Source of the DNA: JAUVXJ01 sp034411995
GTDB lineage: Bacteria > Chloroflexota > Anaerolineae > UBA7937 > B3-Chlor
Direction: 5' to 3'
NCBI GenBank assembly: GCA_034411995.1
Contig: DAOUME010000005.1
Location: 107,806-171,805 of the forward strand
DNA: 64,000 bases
Under the pieces are notes generated by a model. That model saw nothing but the letters and a program-made list of their open reading frames with translations. It was not told the origin of the DNA and did not search any database. This document shows, in pieces, positions 7,873 through 16,404 of the stretch. Each line of letters opens with the position of its first letter. Position 1 is the stretch's first letter. The translations under genes were made by a program, and so were the position numbers.

Positions 7873-9576
7873 TCAAGCGGTGCGACCGACGAGCTCCGGC
7901 ACTTTCTCCATGAGCCGCTCGAGGGGAACGATCTCGCTCTCCTCGGCATCGCGGCGCTTGATCTCCACGCCACCCGCCCTCAAGCTGCGAGAGCCCACCG
8001 TGAGTCGAAAAGGTATGCCGATGAGGTCAGCGTCGTTGAACTTGACGCCAGCGCTCTCATTCCTGTCATCGTACAGGACCTCGCACCCTCCGTCGCGCAA
8101 GGTGTGGTACAGCGACTCCGCGGCGTCCACGGTCGCCTTTTCGTCTCCCAGGACGAGCAGATGGAAGTGGTAGGGGGCCACGGACAGCGGCCATACGATG
8201 CCGCGATGGTCGTGACGCTGCTCTACGACAGCAGCCATCAGTCGTCCCAGGCCTATGCCATAGCAGCCCATCACCAGCGGCCGGGTCTGACCGGCTTGGT
8301 CCAGGAAGGTGGCGCCCATCAGTTCGCTATACCTGGTGCCCAGCTTGAAGATATGTCCCAGTTCGATCCCCCTCACCAACTTCAGCCTACCGTCGCAGCG
8401 CAGACAGGCATCACCATCCTGCACGGCGGCGATGTCCCCTAGCAGATCGACCTCGAAGTCTCGGGGATGGTTCACGTTGCGCAGGTGATATCCGGCCTTG
8501 TTGGCCCCCGCGACGAAGTTGCTGCCCCAGTTGATGGACTCGTCGGCGACGATCTTGACCTTGCCAGCCTGGCCGATAGGCGAAGCGTACCCCGCCACGA
8601 TGCCTGCTCCTTCTACTTCCGGCTGGTCGGCCAGCCTCAGGTCTGATACCTCGAGCAGGCTGGCCAGTTTGGCCTCGTTTACTTCGAGGTCGCCACGTAT
8701 GACCACGAAGGCGAGTTCTCCTCGTGCCACGTAGAAGATGGCCTTGAGGGTTTGCCGCGGTGTCACGCCCAGAAAGCTTGCCAGGTCTTCGATGGTCGTC
8801 GTGCCGGGCGTCGCGACCTCCTCCAGGGGACACTCGGGACCCGCTGGCTCCTGTTGTCTCCGGGCTACTGCACTCTCGGCATTGGCGGCGTAGTCGCACG
8901 ACTCGCACAGGACCAGGGTGTCCTCGCCCCCCTCATGGAGGGCCATGAACTCGTGGGAGGCAGCGCCCCCCATTAGTCCTGGGTCCGCTTCCACGGCCAC
9001 GGCGTCGACTCCACACCGGCGGAAGGTGCTTTCGTAGGCCCAGAACATCTGCGGATAGTAGGCGTCCAGGTCAGCCCGGTCCACGTGGAAGCTGTAGGCG
9101 TCTTTCATGGTGAATTCGCGCGCTCGAATCAGGCCTCCCCTGGAGCGCGGTTCATCGCGGAATTTGGTCTGTATTTGATAGACCATGAAGGGCAGTTGGC
9201 GGTAGGAGCGGATCTCACGCTGGGCCAGATAGGTGACGACTTCCTCGTGGGTTATGCCCAGCACCAGTTCTCGGAGCGTCCTGTCACGGAAGCGAGCTAG
9301 CACCGGCCCGGCTTCGGAATACCGACCGGTCTGCTGCCAGAGTTCGGCAGGTTGCGCGGATGGCATGCGCATCTCTTGGCCGCCGATGGCGTTCATCTCC
9401 TCCCGCAGGATGTCTTCGATCTTGCGCAGGACCCTCCATCCCAGGGGCAGGTAGGCGTAGATGCCGGTGGCCACCTGGCGGATCATCCCCGCGCGGAGCA
9501 GAAGCTGGTGGCTCGTCATCTGAGCTTCCGTCGGTAGCTCCCGTAGTGTGCTGCCGAAAAGCCTGGATAGGCGCAC
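7873..9576 (-). CDS. proS: Prolyl-tRNA synthetase (bacterial type with editing insertion)
   Basis: Class II aminoacyl-tRNA synthetase charging tRNA-Pro. 567 residues, the normal length of the bacterial form. Motif 2 is seen as FRDEPRSRGGLIRAREF (about 138-154) and motif 3 as CYGIGLGRLMAA near 425-436. A YbaK-like editing insertion lies between them, roughly 225-385. The C-terminal anticodon-binding domain ends the protein. The start is GTG at 9576 with a strong AAGGAGG about 10 nt upstream. Single gene on the minus strand, divergent from the hydrolase gene at 9671. Confidence 0.97.
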   Translation of the reverse strand: MRLSRLFGSTLRELPTEAQMTSHQLLLRAGMIRQVATGIYAYLPLGWRVLRKIEDILREEMNAIGGQEMRMPSAQPAELWQQTGRYSEAGPVLARFRDRTLRELVLGITHEEVVTYLAQREIRSYRQLPFMVYQIQTKFRDEPRSRGGLIRAREFTMKDAYSFHVDRADLDAYYPQMFWAYESTFRRCGVDAVAVEADPGLMGGAASHEFMALHEGGEDTLVLCESCDYAANAESAVARRQQEPAGPECPLEEVATPGTTTIEDLASFLGVTPRQTLKAIFYVARGELAFVVIRGDLEVNEAKLASLLEVSDLRLADQPEVEGAGIVAGYASPIGQAGKVKIVADESINWGSNFVAGANKAGYHLRNVNHPRDFEVDLLGDIAAVQDGDACLRCDGRLKLVRGIELGHIFKLGTRYSELMGATFLDQAGQTRPLVMGCYGIGLGRLMAAVVEQRHDHRGIVWPLSVAPYHFHLLVLGDEKATVDAAESLYHTLRDGGCEVLYDDRNESAGVKFNDADLIGIPFRLTVGSRSLRAGGVEIKRRDAEESEIVPLERLMEKVPELVGRTA

Positions 9577-9608
9577 GGCACAGTCCTCCTTCCCGGATCA
9601 CATCAGGT

Positions 9609-9637
9609 TTGACAAAGGATGGACGGGGGCATAGAAT
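9609..9637 (+). promoter_or_regulatory. Predicted sigma-70 promoter for the MBL-fold hydrolase gene
   Basis: TTGACA (9609-9614), 17-nt spacer, TAGAAT (9632-9637). The -35 is perfect consensus. The coding start at 9671 lies about 27 nt after the expected transcript start. It sits in the divergent gap with proS. Confidence 0.75.
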
Positions 9638-9670
9638 GACACGGTCACAAGCAAGACAAGGGAAGAATGG

Positions 9671-10291
9671 ATGTTCATCGAGAGACTGGTAGTCGGGATG
9701 CTAGAGAGCAACTGCTATCTGGTGGCGAGCGAAGACACCAAGGAGGGCATCATCATTGATCCCGGAGGAGATGGGCCCCTGATTCTTGATCGCGTGAGGA
9801 AACTGGGTCTGAGCATCAAGTACATCGTCAACACTCACGGTCACATAGACCACATCGCGGCGAACCGCCTGGTCAGGGAAGCCACAGGTGCACAGCTAGC
9901 CATCCACAAGGATGATGCAGAGTGGCTGGTGACGGATCAGGGGGCCTACGCGCGCATGTTGGGCGTCCAGTCACGTGGTCCAGCCGCCGATGTATTGCTG
10001 GAGGAGGGAGACGAGATCGCCTTCGGAGGCGAGAGTCTGCAAGTCATCCACACCCCAGGGCACAGCCTGGGCGGCATCTCGCTCGTGGGCGATGGCGTCG
10101 TCTTCTGCGGTGACACTCTCTTTGCCGACGGTGTGGGCCGGGTGGACCTTCCCGGAGGGAGTTGGGAGACCTTGATGCAGACCATCAAAACCCGCCTGTT
10201 CAGTCTGCCCGATGAGACCACTGCCTACACCGGTCACGGTCCTCCAACCAGTATCGGGCGCGAAAAACAGTTCAACCCCTGGTTCAGGTGA
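9671..10291 (+). CDS. MBL-fold metallohydrolase (glyoxalase II-like)
   Basis: A 206-residue member of the metallo-beta-lactamase superfamily, probably a cytosolic di-zinc thioesterase or hydrolase of the glyoxalase II type. The metal motif THGHIDH is at 55-61, with further ligands in GHSLGG (about 132), GDTLF (about 151) and TGHGP (about 193). No C-terminal HAGH domain is present, so the substrate is not certain. ATG 9671 follows an AGGGAAG. It has its own consensus promoter. Confidence 0.9.
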   Translation: MFIERLVVGMLESNCYLVASEDTKEGIIIDPGGDGPLILDRVRKLGLSIKYIVNTHGHIDHIAANRLVREATGAQLAIHKDDAEWLVTDQGAYARMLGVQSRGPAADVLLEEGDEIAFGGESLQVIHTPGHSLGGISLVGDGVVFCGDTLFADGVGRVDLPGGSWETLMQTIKTRLFSLPDETTAYTGHGPPTSIGREKQFNPWFR

Positions 10292-10355
10292 GAATATACC
10301 ACAGCCGGTCTTCCCCGGCCAACGAGCATAGCCACCAGTCGGGAGGAGTGAAGAG

Positions 10356-10670
10356 ATGCCAAAGGAGTCCAAAGCCAGAAGGTCAGGGATGAACTGGACC
10401 ATGGTCAGTCAGAACGTGGCCCTGGGAGTGGCCGTGGTCATCCTTAGCTCCATGGCGGTCAGCATGGGGTTGCATCTGCTGCCGCTGGTCGGTGTGGCCT
10501 TTCAATTCTTCATGCCCTTGGCCTTCGTGATGCTGATGACCTATTTCAGGAGCGAGCAGAAGACGAGAGGCCAGGCGGTTGCAGAAGGTGTCTTCGCCGG
10601 GTGCATCCTCCTGCTGGTATTGACCCTGATAATGGCTGTCCTCAGTCTGTTCAGCCCGGCGGCTGGCTAA
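10356..10670 (+). CDS. Small hypothetical membrane protein
   Basis: I do not recognise the family. 104 residues with a basic N-terminus (KESKARR), then two or three hydrophobic helices (roughly 18-40, 44-60 and 76-98) joined by a charged loop FRSEQKTRGQ. It is probably an inner-membrane protein. A strong GGAGG lies 9 nt before ATG 10356. It is followed 87 nt later by the M20 peptidase gene on the same strand and may be co-transcribed with it. Confidence 0.75.
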   Translation: MPKESKARRSGMNWTMVSQNVALGVAVVILSSMAVSMGLHLLPLVGVAFQFFMPLAFVMLMTYFRSEQKTRGQAVAEGVFAGCILLLVLTLIMAVLSLFSPAAG

Positions 10671-10757
10671 TCTGCGCCCGCCGCGACGCAGATCGACTTC
10701 CCATGGCGCGCCCAGGAGAGGCGCTGTGTATCAGGGATCCCTTCGCAGGAGAGAACA

Positions 10758-12110
10758 GTGCAAGCTTTCTACGCCTACGTGGAGGAAAACGCAGACCGTT
10801 TCATCGAGGACTTGAAGAAGTTCTGCAGCCTGCCGAGTATCGCCGCTCAGGGCGTGGGCATGACAGAGACGGCCTCCATGGTCTTGGACATGTTGAGAGG
10901 CATCGGCGCTGATGCTCGTCTGATCGAGGTAGCTGATGCGCCACCCGTGGTGTATGGTGAGATAGGGCAGGGGCAGAAGACGCTGATCATCTACGATCAC
11001 TACGACGTGCAGCCTCCAGAGCCTATGAACGAGTGGAAGTCGCAGCCGTTCTCGCCCGAGATCCGGGACGGCTTTATGTACTGCAGGGGAGTGGCGGACA
11101 ACAAAGGGGACCTGGTCTCACGGCTCCAGGCCATCGAAGGGTACCAGGCCACCGTGGGCAGCTTGCCTCTGAAGATTAAGTTCGTGTTCGAGGGCGAGGA
11201 AGAGATCGGCAGTCCCCACCTGGCACAGTTCGTGGACGAAAACAAGGAGCTTCTGGCAGGCGCCGACGGTTGTCTGTGGGAAGGAGCAAGGGTTGATGCG
11301 TCGGGACGCCCCGAGCTGTACCTCGGCCTGAAGGGCATCCTGTACGTTGAACTGCGAGCGAGAGGGGCCTCGCGAGACATCCATTCCTCGTGGGCACCCC
11401 TGGTGCCCAATCCAGCCTGGAGACTGGTGTGGGCTCTGAGCACTCTCAAGGACGGGAATGATCGTCTCACCCTGGATGGCCTGATGGAGCACGTGGCCGA
11501 ACCCCCAGTAGAGGAGGTGGAGATCCTGAAGAGGATCCCCTTCCACGATCAGGAGATCAAGGAGGATCTGGGGCTCGTTGAGTTGCTGGGCGGAGTCGAG
11601 GGCACGGAAGCCGTCCGGAAGCTGCTCTATTCCCCCACCTGCACCATCTGCGGCATGGTGGCTGGCTACACGGGCGAGAGCGCGAAGACGGTGCTTCCCC
11701 ATGAGGCCAGAGTGAAGCTGGACTTCCGGCTGGTGCCCAATCTCGAGCCAGAGCTGGTCTTGGATCTACTGCGCAGTCACCTGGATCGCCGTGGGTTCGA
11801 TGATGTGGAGATCGCTACCATATCGGGTGAGCACCCGGCCAAGTCCTCTGTCGAGGCTCCCGTGGCCCTGGCTGCTGCCCAGGCTGCTTCCATAGTGTAT
11901 GGACAGGAACCCGTGGTCTATCCCTCGATGGCCGGAAGCGGCCCTATGTATCCTCTGAGTGTGGCGCTGGGGATCCCTGCCGTATCCGGCGTGGGTGTGG
12001 GCCATGCCCAGTCGAGGATCCATGCCCCCAACGAGAACATAAGCCTCGAAGACTACTTTCGCTCGATCAAGTTCACCGGCGAGTTCGTTCGCATCTTCGG
12101 AGAGATGTGA
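10758..12110 (+). CDS. M20 family metallopeptidase (dipeptidase-like)
   Basis: A cytosolic di-zinc amidohydrolase of the M20 family, likely a dipeptidase or acyl-amino-acid hydrolase. 450 residues with the expected residues: HYDVQP (His81, Asp83), bridging Asp114 in GVADNKGD, catalytic and metal Glu in EGEEEIGS (147-153), and a C-terminal His in GHAQSRIHAPNE. The dimerisation 'lid' domain lies between about 190 and 320. The start is GTG at 10758 with AGGAGAG upstream. Its 3' end faces the RNase H-like gene across a 96-nt gap. Confidence 0.92.
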   Translation: MQAFYAYVEENADRFIEDLKKFCSLPSIAAQGVGMTETASMVLDMLRGIGADARLIEVADAPPVVYGEIGQGQKTLIIYDHYDVQPPEPMNEWKSQPFSPEIRDGFMYCRGVADNKGDLVSRLQAIEGYQATVGSLPLKIKFVFEGEEEIGSPHLAQFVDENKELLAGADGCLWEGARVDASGRPELYLGLKGILYVELRARGASRDIHSSWAPLVPNPAWRLVWALSTLKDGNDRLTLDGLMEHVAEPPVEEVEILKRIPFHDQEIKEDLGLVELLGGVEGTEAVRKLLYSPTCTICGMVAGYTGESAKTVLPHEARVKLDFRLVPNLEPELVLDLLRSHLDRRGFDDVEIATISGEHPAKSSVEAPVALAAAQAASIVYGQEPVVYPSMAGSGPMYPLSVALGIPAVSGVGVGHAQSRIHAPNENISLEDYFRSIKFTGEFVRIFGEM

Positions 12111-12206
12111 GGGGGTACGGCGGCTTCGGCTCCTGATTCGAGGCAGGCGTTCCAGCGAAATTCATCGCCGGGCTCTGGCCCGCGATCTGCGAAGGGCAGC
12201 ACGGCC

Positions 12207-12611
12207 TCAGTGCCCGAGGATCTTCACGCTCTCGTTTCGTCGCTGCCAGATCAACTCCGTCGAGCCGAGGTGGGCCATCAGCTCTTCGACCCTGTCTCGC
12301 AGCGGCATCAGGTTCAGGCTCTTGGTCTTCCAGGTGCCATCTAGCTGGTACAGGATCAACTTGCTGTCGCCCCTGATCTCTACGGAGAAGTCGTGGGGAG
12401 ACCGGCCAGCTTTCTTGATGGTAGCGATGAGGTCCTCCAACGCAGCGACGAGAGCCTGGTATTCTGCCTGGTTGGAGGTTACCTGGTCGCCGAAGCGCAG
12501 GCGGCGCTTTCTCAGCTTGCCGTCGCTGTTTCTTCTCAGGGCGTAGCTGCCGTACCCCTGGCCGGGGTTTCCTCGACTTCCCCCGTCGAAGATGATGGTG
12601 TAGTCTGTCAT
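12207..12611 (-). CDS. RNase HI-like protein with incomplete active site
   Basis: A 134-residue RNase H-fold protein. The first three carboxylates are clear: Asp9 in FDGGSRGNPG, Glu50 in SNQAEYQAL and Asp82 in RGDSKL. The fourth, normally an Asp in a NxxADxLA-type segment, is not seen. The protein ends RRNESVKILGH and stops there, so the last helix is short or missing. It could be a divergent RNase H that uses another residue, or a nucleic-acid-binding relative. It lies 40 nt downstream of the carboxylase gene. Confidence 0.82.
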   Translation of the reverse strand: MTDYTIIFDGGSRGNPGQGYGSYALRRNSDGKLRKRRLRFGDQVTSNQAEYQALVAALEDLIATIKKAGRSPHDFSVEIRGDSKLILYQLDGTWKTKSLNLMPLRDRVEELMAHLGSTELIWQRRNESVKILGH

Positions 12612-12651
12612 GTCCTCCGTCCGGCTCGTTGGTACGTTCTCGGTCCGCAGG

Positions 12652-14202
12652 CTACAGCGGGATGTTCCCGTGCTTCTTAGCAGGGTTGCGGTCTCGTTTG
12701 TTCTGGAGCGTCGCCAGGGCCTCGATCAGCCGGGGCCTCGTTTCTCGAGGCTCGATGATGTCGTCGATGTAACCCCGGGAAGCGGCGATGTAGGGGTTTG
12801 CCACCTGGTCTCGGTATTCCTGTCCTAGCTTGTCTCTTTCCGCTTCCGGGTCTTCAGCCTGGGCAATCTCCTTTCGGAAGATGATGTTCACGGCTCCGTC
12901 GGTTCCCATGACGGCTATTTCGGCGCTGGGCCAGGCGTAGCTGATGTCGCCACGGATGTGTTTGGAACTCATGACCACGTAGGCGCCCCCGTAGGCCTTG
13001 CGGGTGATGATGGTGACCTTGGGAACCGTAGCCTCACAGTATGCGTAGAGCAGCTTCGCTCCGTGACGTATGATTCCTCCATGTTCCTGGGAGACGCCTG
13101 GCAGAAAGCCGGGTACGTCGACGAAGGTGATGATGGGGACGTTGAAGCAGTCGCAGAAGCGCACGAAGCGAGCGGCCTTGTCGGAGGCGTTGATGTCCAG
13201 CACTCCGGCGAGCACAGCCGGCTGCTGAGCGACGATACCCACCGAACGCCCATCCAGCCGAGCGAATCCGATGATGATGTTCTGGGCCCAGTGCTCTTGT
13301 ACCTCCAGGAACTCCCCACTGTCCACCACGCGACGGATGATCTCCTTCATGTCATAGGGTTTGGTAGGGTTGTCGGGGACGATGGTGTCCAGTTCTTGGT
13401 CCATGCGGTGTGGGTCGTCCGATGTCTGGACGAGCGGAGGGTCTTCCATGTTGTTTTGCGGTATGTAGCTGAGGAGCTTGCGGATGATGAACATACAGTC
13501 CTCTTCGTCTTGGGCGGCAAAGTGCGCGACTCCGCTGACGCTGTTATGTGCCTTGGCGCCGCCCAACTCCTCGAAGGTGACCTCCTCGCGAGTCACCGCC
13601 TTGATCACGTCGGGGCCGGTGATGAACATGTAGCTGCTCTCGTCCACCATGATCACGAAATCGGTTATGGCTGGTGAGTAGACAGCGCCGCCGGCACAGG
13701 GGCCCATGACGGCAGAGATCTGAGGTATGACTCCCGACGAGAGTGTGTTACGGAGAAAAATGTCGGCATAGGCGCCCAGGGAGACCACTCCCTCCTGAAT
13801 TCGCGCTCCTCCAGAATCGTTCAGTCCGATCACGGGAGCGCCGTTCTTCGCCGCGAGATCCATGATCTTGCAGATCTTCTCAGCGTGCACCTCTCCCAGC
13901 GAACCACCGAACACGGTGAAATCTTGTGAGAACACGTACGCCAGGCGGCCGTCGATGGTGCCCCAACCGGTCACCACGCTGTCGCTGAGGTATCTCTTAT
14001 CCTCGAGCCCAAAGCCCGTGCTCCGATGGGTTACGAACGTGTCTAGCTCGCGGAAAGAGCCGGGGTCCACGAGTAGCTGGATCCGTTCGCGAGCAGTGAG
14101 CTTGCCTTTGGCGTGATGCGCATCTATGCGGTCCTGACCGCCAGCCAACTCTGCCTGCTTTCTCAGTTTTCGAAGTTTGCGGATCTTGGGGTCTGTGCTC
14201 AT
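12652..14202 (-). CDS. Acyl-CoA carboxylase carboxyltransferase (beta) subunit
   Basis: A 516-residue crotonase-fold carboxyltransferase of the PccB/MmdA family. It moves a carboxyl group between biotin and an acyl-CoA (propionyl-, acetyl- or methylcrotonyl-CoA) or acts in a methylmalonyl-CoA decarboxylase. The start KARGKLTARERI-like region is seen as AKGKLTARERIQLL. The oxyanion segments GGARIQEGV and GPCAGGAVYSPA and the C-terminal KAYGGAYVVM are typical. No biotin carboxylase or biotin carrier gene lies nearby, so it must pair with subunits encoded elsewhere. It is in a minus-strand acyl-CoA cluster. Confidence 0.93.
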   Translation of the reverse strand: MSTDPKIRKLRKLRKQAELAGGQDRIDAHHAKGKLTARERIQLLVDPGSFRELDTFVTHRSTGFGLEDKRYLSDSVVTGWGTIDGRLAYVFSQDFTVFGGSLGEVHAEKICKIMDLAAKNGAPVIGLNDSGGARIQEGVVSLGAYADIFLRNTLSSGVIPQISAVMGPCAGGAVYSPAITDFVIMVDESSYMFITGPDVIKAVTREEVTFEELGGAKAHNSVSGVAHFAAQDEEDCMFIIRKLLSYIPQNNMEDPPLVQTSDDPHRMDQELDTIVPDNPTKPYDMKEIIRRVVDSGEFLEVQEHWAQNIIIGFARLDGRSVGIVAQQPAVLAGVLDINASDKAARFVRFCDCFNVPIITFVDVPGFLPGVSQEHGGIIRHGAKLLYAYCEATVPKVTIITRKAYGGAYVVMSSKHIRGDISYAWPSAEIAVMGTDGAVNIIFRKEIAQAEDPEAERDKLGQEYRDQVANPYIAASRGYIDDIIEPRETRPRLIEALATLQNKRDRNPAKKHGNIPL

Positions 14203-14242
14203 GGATGTCGCTCCTGGTCGCTGGTCTGGGGTCGCCGCGGGA

Positions 14243-15391
14243 TCAATCCTTCATCATCTCTCTGGCAATGATGATCCGCTGGACTTCTGAAGTGCCTTCG
14301 TAGATCTCGGTGATCTTGGCATCTCGGAAGTACCGTTCGACGTTGTACTCTCTCACGTATCCATAGCCGCCGTGGATCTGTACGGCCTTGTGGGCGGCCC
14401 ACATGGCTGTCTCCGACGCGTACAGCTTGGCCATGGCTGCCTCCAGGCCGTAACGCTCCTTTCGTTGCTTCTTGACCGCCGCTTTCAGAGTCAGAAGCCG
14501 TGCGGCCTCGGTCCTGGTGCCCATGTCCGCGAGCATGAACTGAATGGCCTGGTGGCGGGCAAGAGGCTTGCCAAACTGCTCGCGCTCCAAGGCGTAGTCG
14601 CGGGAGGCCTCGATCGAAGCCTGAGCGATGCCCAGGGCCTGAGCAGCGATGCCGATCCTCCCTGCGTCAAGCACTTCCATGGCGATCCTGAAGCCTTGCC
14701 CCTCGTCGCCAAGCCGCCTGGAGACAGGCACTCGGCAATCCTCGAAAGAGAGTGCCGCCGTGTTCGCGCCTCGGATGCCGAGCTTTTCCTCGGGTTTTCC
14801 GGCAGTGAAGCCGGGAGTGTCGGCGTCTATGAGCAGACAACTGATGCCGTGATGTCTGGGCTTGACCTCCGGGTCGGTCACGCAGAAGACGACGTGAAAG
14901 TCCGCCACACCGCCGCTGCTGATGAAGTTCTTGGCACCGTTGACGATATAGTGATCTCCGTCTCTCACGGCCCTGGTACGCTGATTGGTGGCATCGGAGC
15001 CAGCCTGTGGCTCAGAAAGACAGAAAGCGCCAATGCGCTGGAATGATGCTGCTGGTCGCAGGTACATCTCTCGTTGCTCAGGCGTGGCGTATTTGACCAG
15101 GCCATGGCAGACCAGCGAGTTGTTGACGGACATGATCGTGCCCGTCGCCGCACACGCCTTGGATACCTCCTCCAGGGCCACGACGTAGCTGACCGTGTCG
15201 GCCCCTGTGCCACCAGCCTCCTCTGGGACCTCGATACCCATCAGACCCAGCTCCCCCATCCTCCGGCAGTTGTCGAAGGGATACTCCTCGGTCTGGTCTA
15301 TGACAGGTGCGGCGGGGGCCAGGACTTCAGTGGCGAAGTCCCTGGCGAGTTCCTGTATCATGCGTTGTTCGTCAGTCAGATTGAAGTCCAT
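14243..15391 (-). CDS. Acyl-CoA dehydrogenase
   Basis: An FAD-dependent flavoenzyme that forms the 2,3-enoyl-CoA, probably short- or branched-chain specific. 382 residues from ATG 15391 (MDFNLTDEQRMIQELARDF), which has a GGAG upstream; the frame extends 40 codons further but those do not match the family. Typical segments are SEPQAGSDA, NGAKNFIS, GYGYVREYNVERYFRDAKI and the catalytic-base region YEGTSEVQRI near the C-terminus. Lies between the carboxylase subunit and the SDR gene and is probably co-transcribed with them. Confidence 0.95.
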   Translation of the reverse strand: MDFNLTDEQRMIQELARDFATEVLAPAAPVIDQTEEYPFDNCRRMGELGLMGIEVPEEAGGTGADTVSYVVALEEVSKACAATGTIMSVNNSLVCHGLVKYATPEQREMYLRPAASFQRIGAFCLSEPQAGSDATNQRTRAVRDGDHYIVNGAKNFISSGGVADFHVVFCVTDPEVKPRHHGISCLLIDADTPGFTAGKPEEKLGIRGANTAALSFEDCRVPVSRRLGDEGQGFRIAMEVLDAGRIGIAAQALGIAQASIEASRDYALEREQFGKPLARHQAIQFMLADMGTRTEAARLLTLKAAVKKQRKERYGLEAAMAKLYASETAMWAAHKAVQIHGGYGYVREYNVERYFRDAKITEIYEGTSEVQRIIIAREMMKD

Positions 15392-15526
15392 GCTGATGAC
15401 TCCTGCCAGTTGCTGTAGAAGGTTTTCCAGTCTCAGTGGCCGGGAGGCCCTACCGACTTCGCCGGTCTGTCGGGCGCAGGCACTGGAAAGCCGGGTTATG
15501 GGCCCCCTCAACGAGCGATCCCGTGC

Positions 15527-16267
15527 TCACATCCTCCATCCGCCAGTCACCTCGATGCTGGCGCCCGTTATGTAGCTGGCCTCATCTGAGGCCAGGAAGG
15601 CTGCGACGTAGGCGATGTGCTCCGGGGTTCCCACACGTTGCAGCGGTATCTCCTCGATCATCGGTTGGAGATACTTATCCGGGATACCCCTGAGAAGTGG
15701 TGTGTCGATCATTCCTGGCAGTATGGCGTTGACGGTGATGTTATGCCGGGCCAGTTCGCGTGCGGCGCTCTTGGTGAAACCGATCATGCCCGCCTTGGAG
15801 GCAGCGTAGTTCGAATCTCCGATCGTGCCTGTTCGCCCATAGATGGAGGAGATGTTGACGATCCTCCCGTACTTGGCGGGAATCATCTGGCGTGCGGCTG
15901 CCCGAGTAGTCCTGAAGACGCCCTTGAGATTCACATCGAGCACTTCGTCCCAGGCTTGTTCGTTCAGTTTGAGCAGGGTGGCGCTGCGGGCAATTCCAGC
16001 GTTGTTGACCAGGATGTCTATTCTGCCGAACTCCTCCACGGCGATTTGCACGAGACGGAGAACCTCGTCTGGATCAGAGACGTCGGTCCGTACCGCCCTG
16101 GTCTCGTGGCCTGCGGCCTCTATCTGTCGGGCTGTCTCCAGGGCGGTCTCTTCGCTCACGTCGGACACGACCACATGGGCCCCCTTCTTTGCCAGCGTGA
16201 AGGCGATCGCCTGTCCAATGCCCTGCCCGGACCCGGTCACGATGGCCACCCTGTCTTTCAGGATCAT
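15527..16267 (-). CDS. SDR family 3-oxoacyl-reductase / 3-hydroxyacyl-CoA dehydrogenase (FabG-like)
   Basis: A short-chain dehydrogenase of 246 residues. NAD(P)-binding TGSGQGIG (11-18), NNAG (88-91), and the catalytic set Asn113, Ser141, Tyr154 and Lys158 (YAASKAG) are all present. The sequence resembles FabG. In this acyl-CoA cluster it more likely serves as a 3-hydroxyacyl-CoA dehydrogenase or acetoacetyl-CoA reductase, but this is inferred from context only. Asp37 after the second strand (VVSDVS) suggests a preference for NAD(H). Confidence 0.92.
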   Translation of the reverse strand: MILKDRVAIVTGSGQGIGQAIAFTLAKKGAHVVVSDVSEETALETARQIEAAGHETRAVRTDVSDPDEVLRLVQIAVEEFGRIDILVNNAGIARSATLLKLNEQAWDEVLDVNLKGVFRTTRAAARQMIPAKYGRIVNISSIYGRTGTIGDSNYAASKAGMIGFTKSAARELARHNITVNAILPGMIDTPLLRGIPDKYLQPMIEEIPLQRVGTPEHIAYVAAFLASDEASYITGASIEVTGGWRM

Positions 16268-16404
16268 GCTTTGCTAACTCCGTCTCAAATGCAGCCCATC
16301 ACTGGCCAGGCACCGCAGCCGGCCTGGGCCAGGATGTCTCTGGAAGGAACCCGCGCGCCGCCGCTGAAACCCGAGTCGCTGCGCAGCGCGTGACTTGGCG
16401 AAGA

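Noticed and set aside
15795..15815. GTTCGAAT string suggestive of a tRNA T loop
   Set aside because: It lies inside the SDR coding sequence and no cloverleaf arms surround it.
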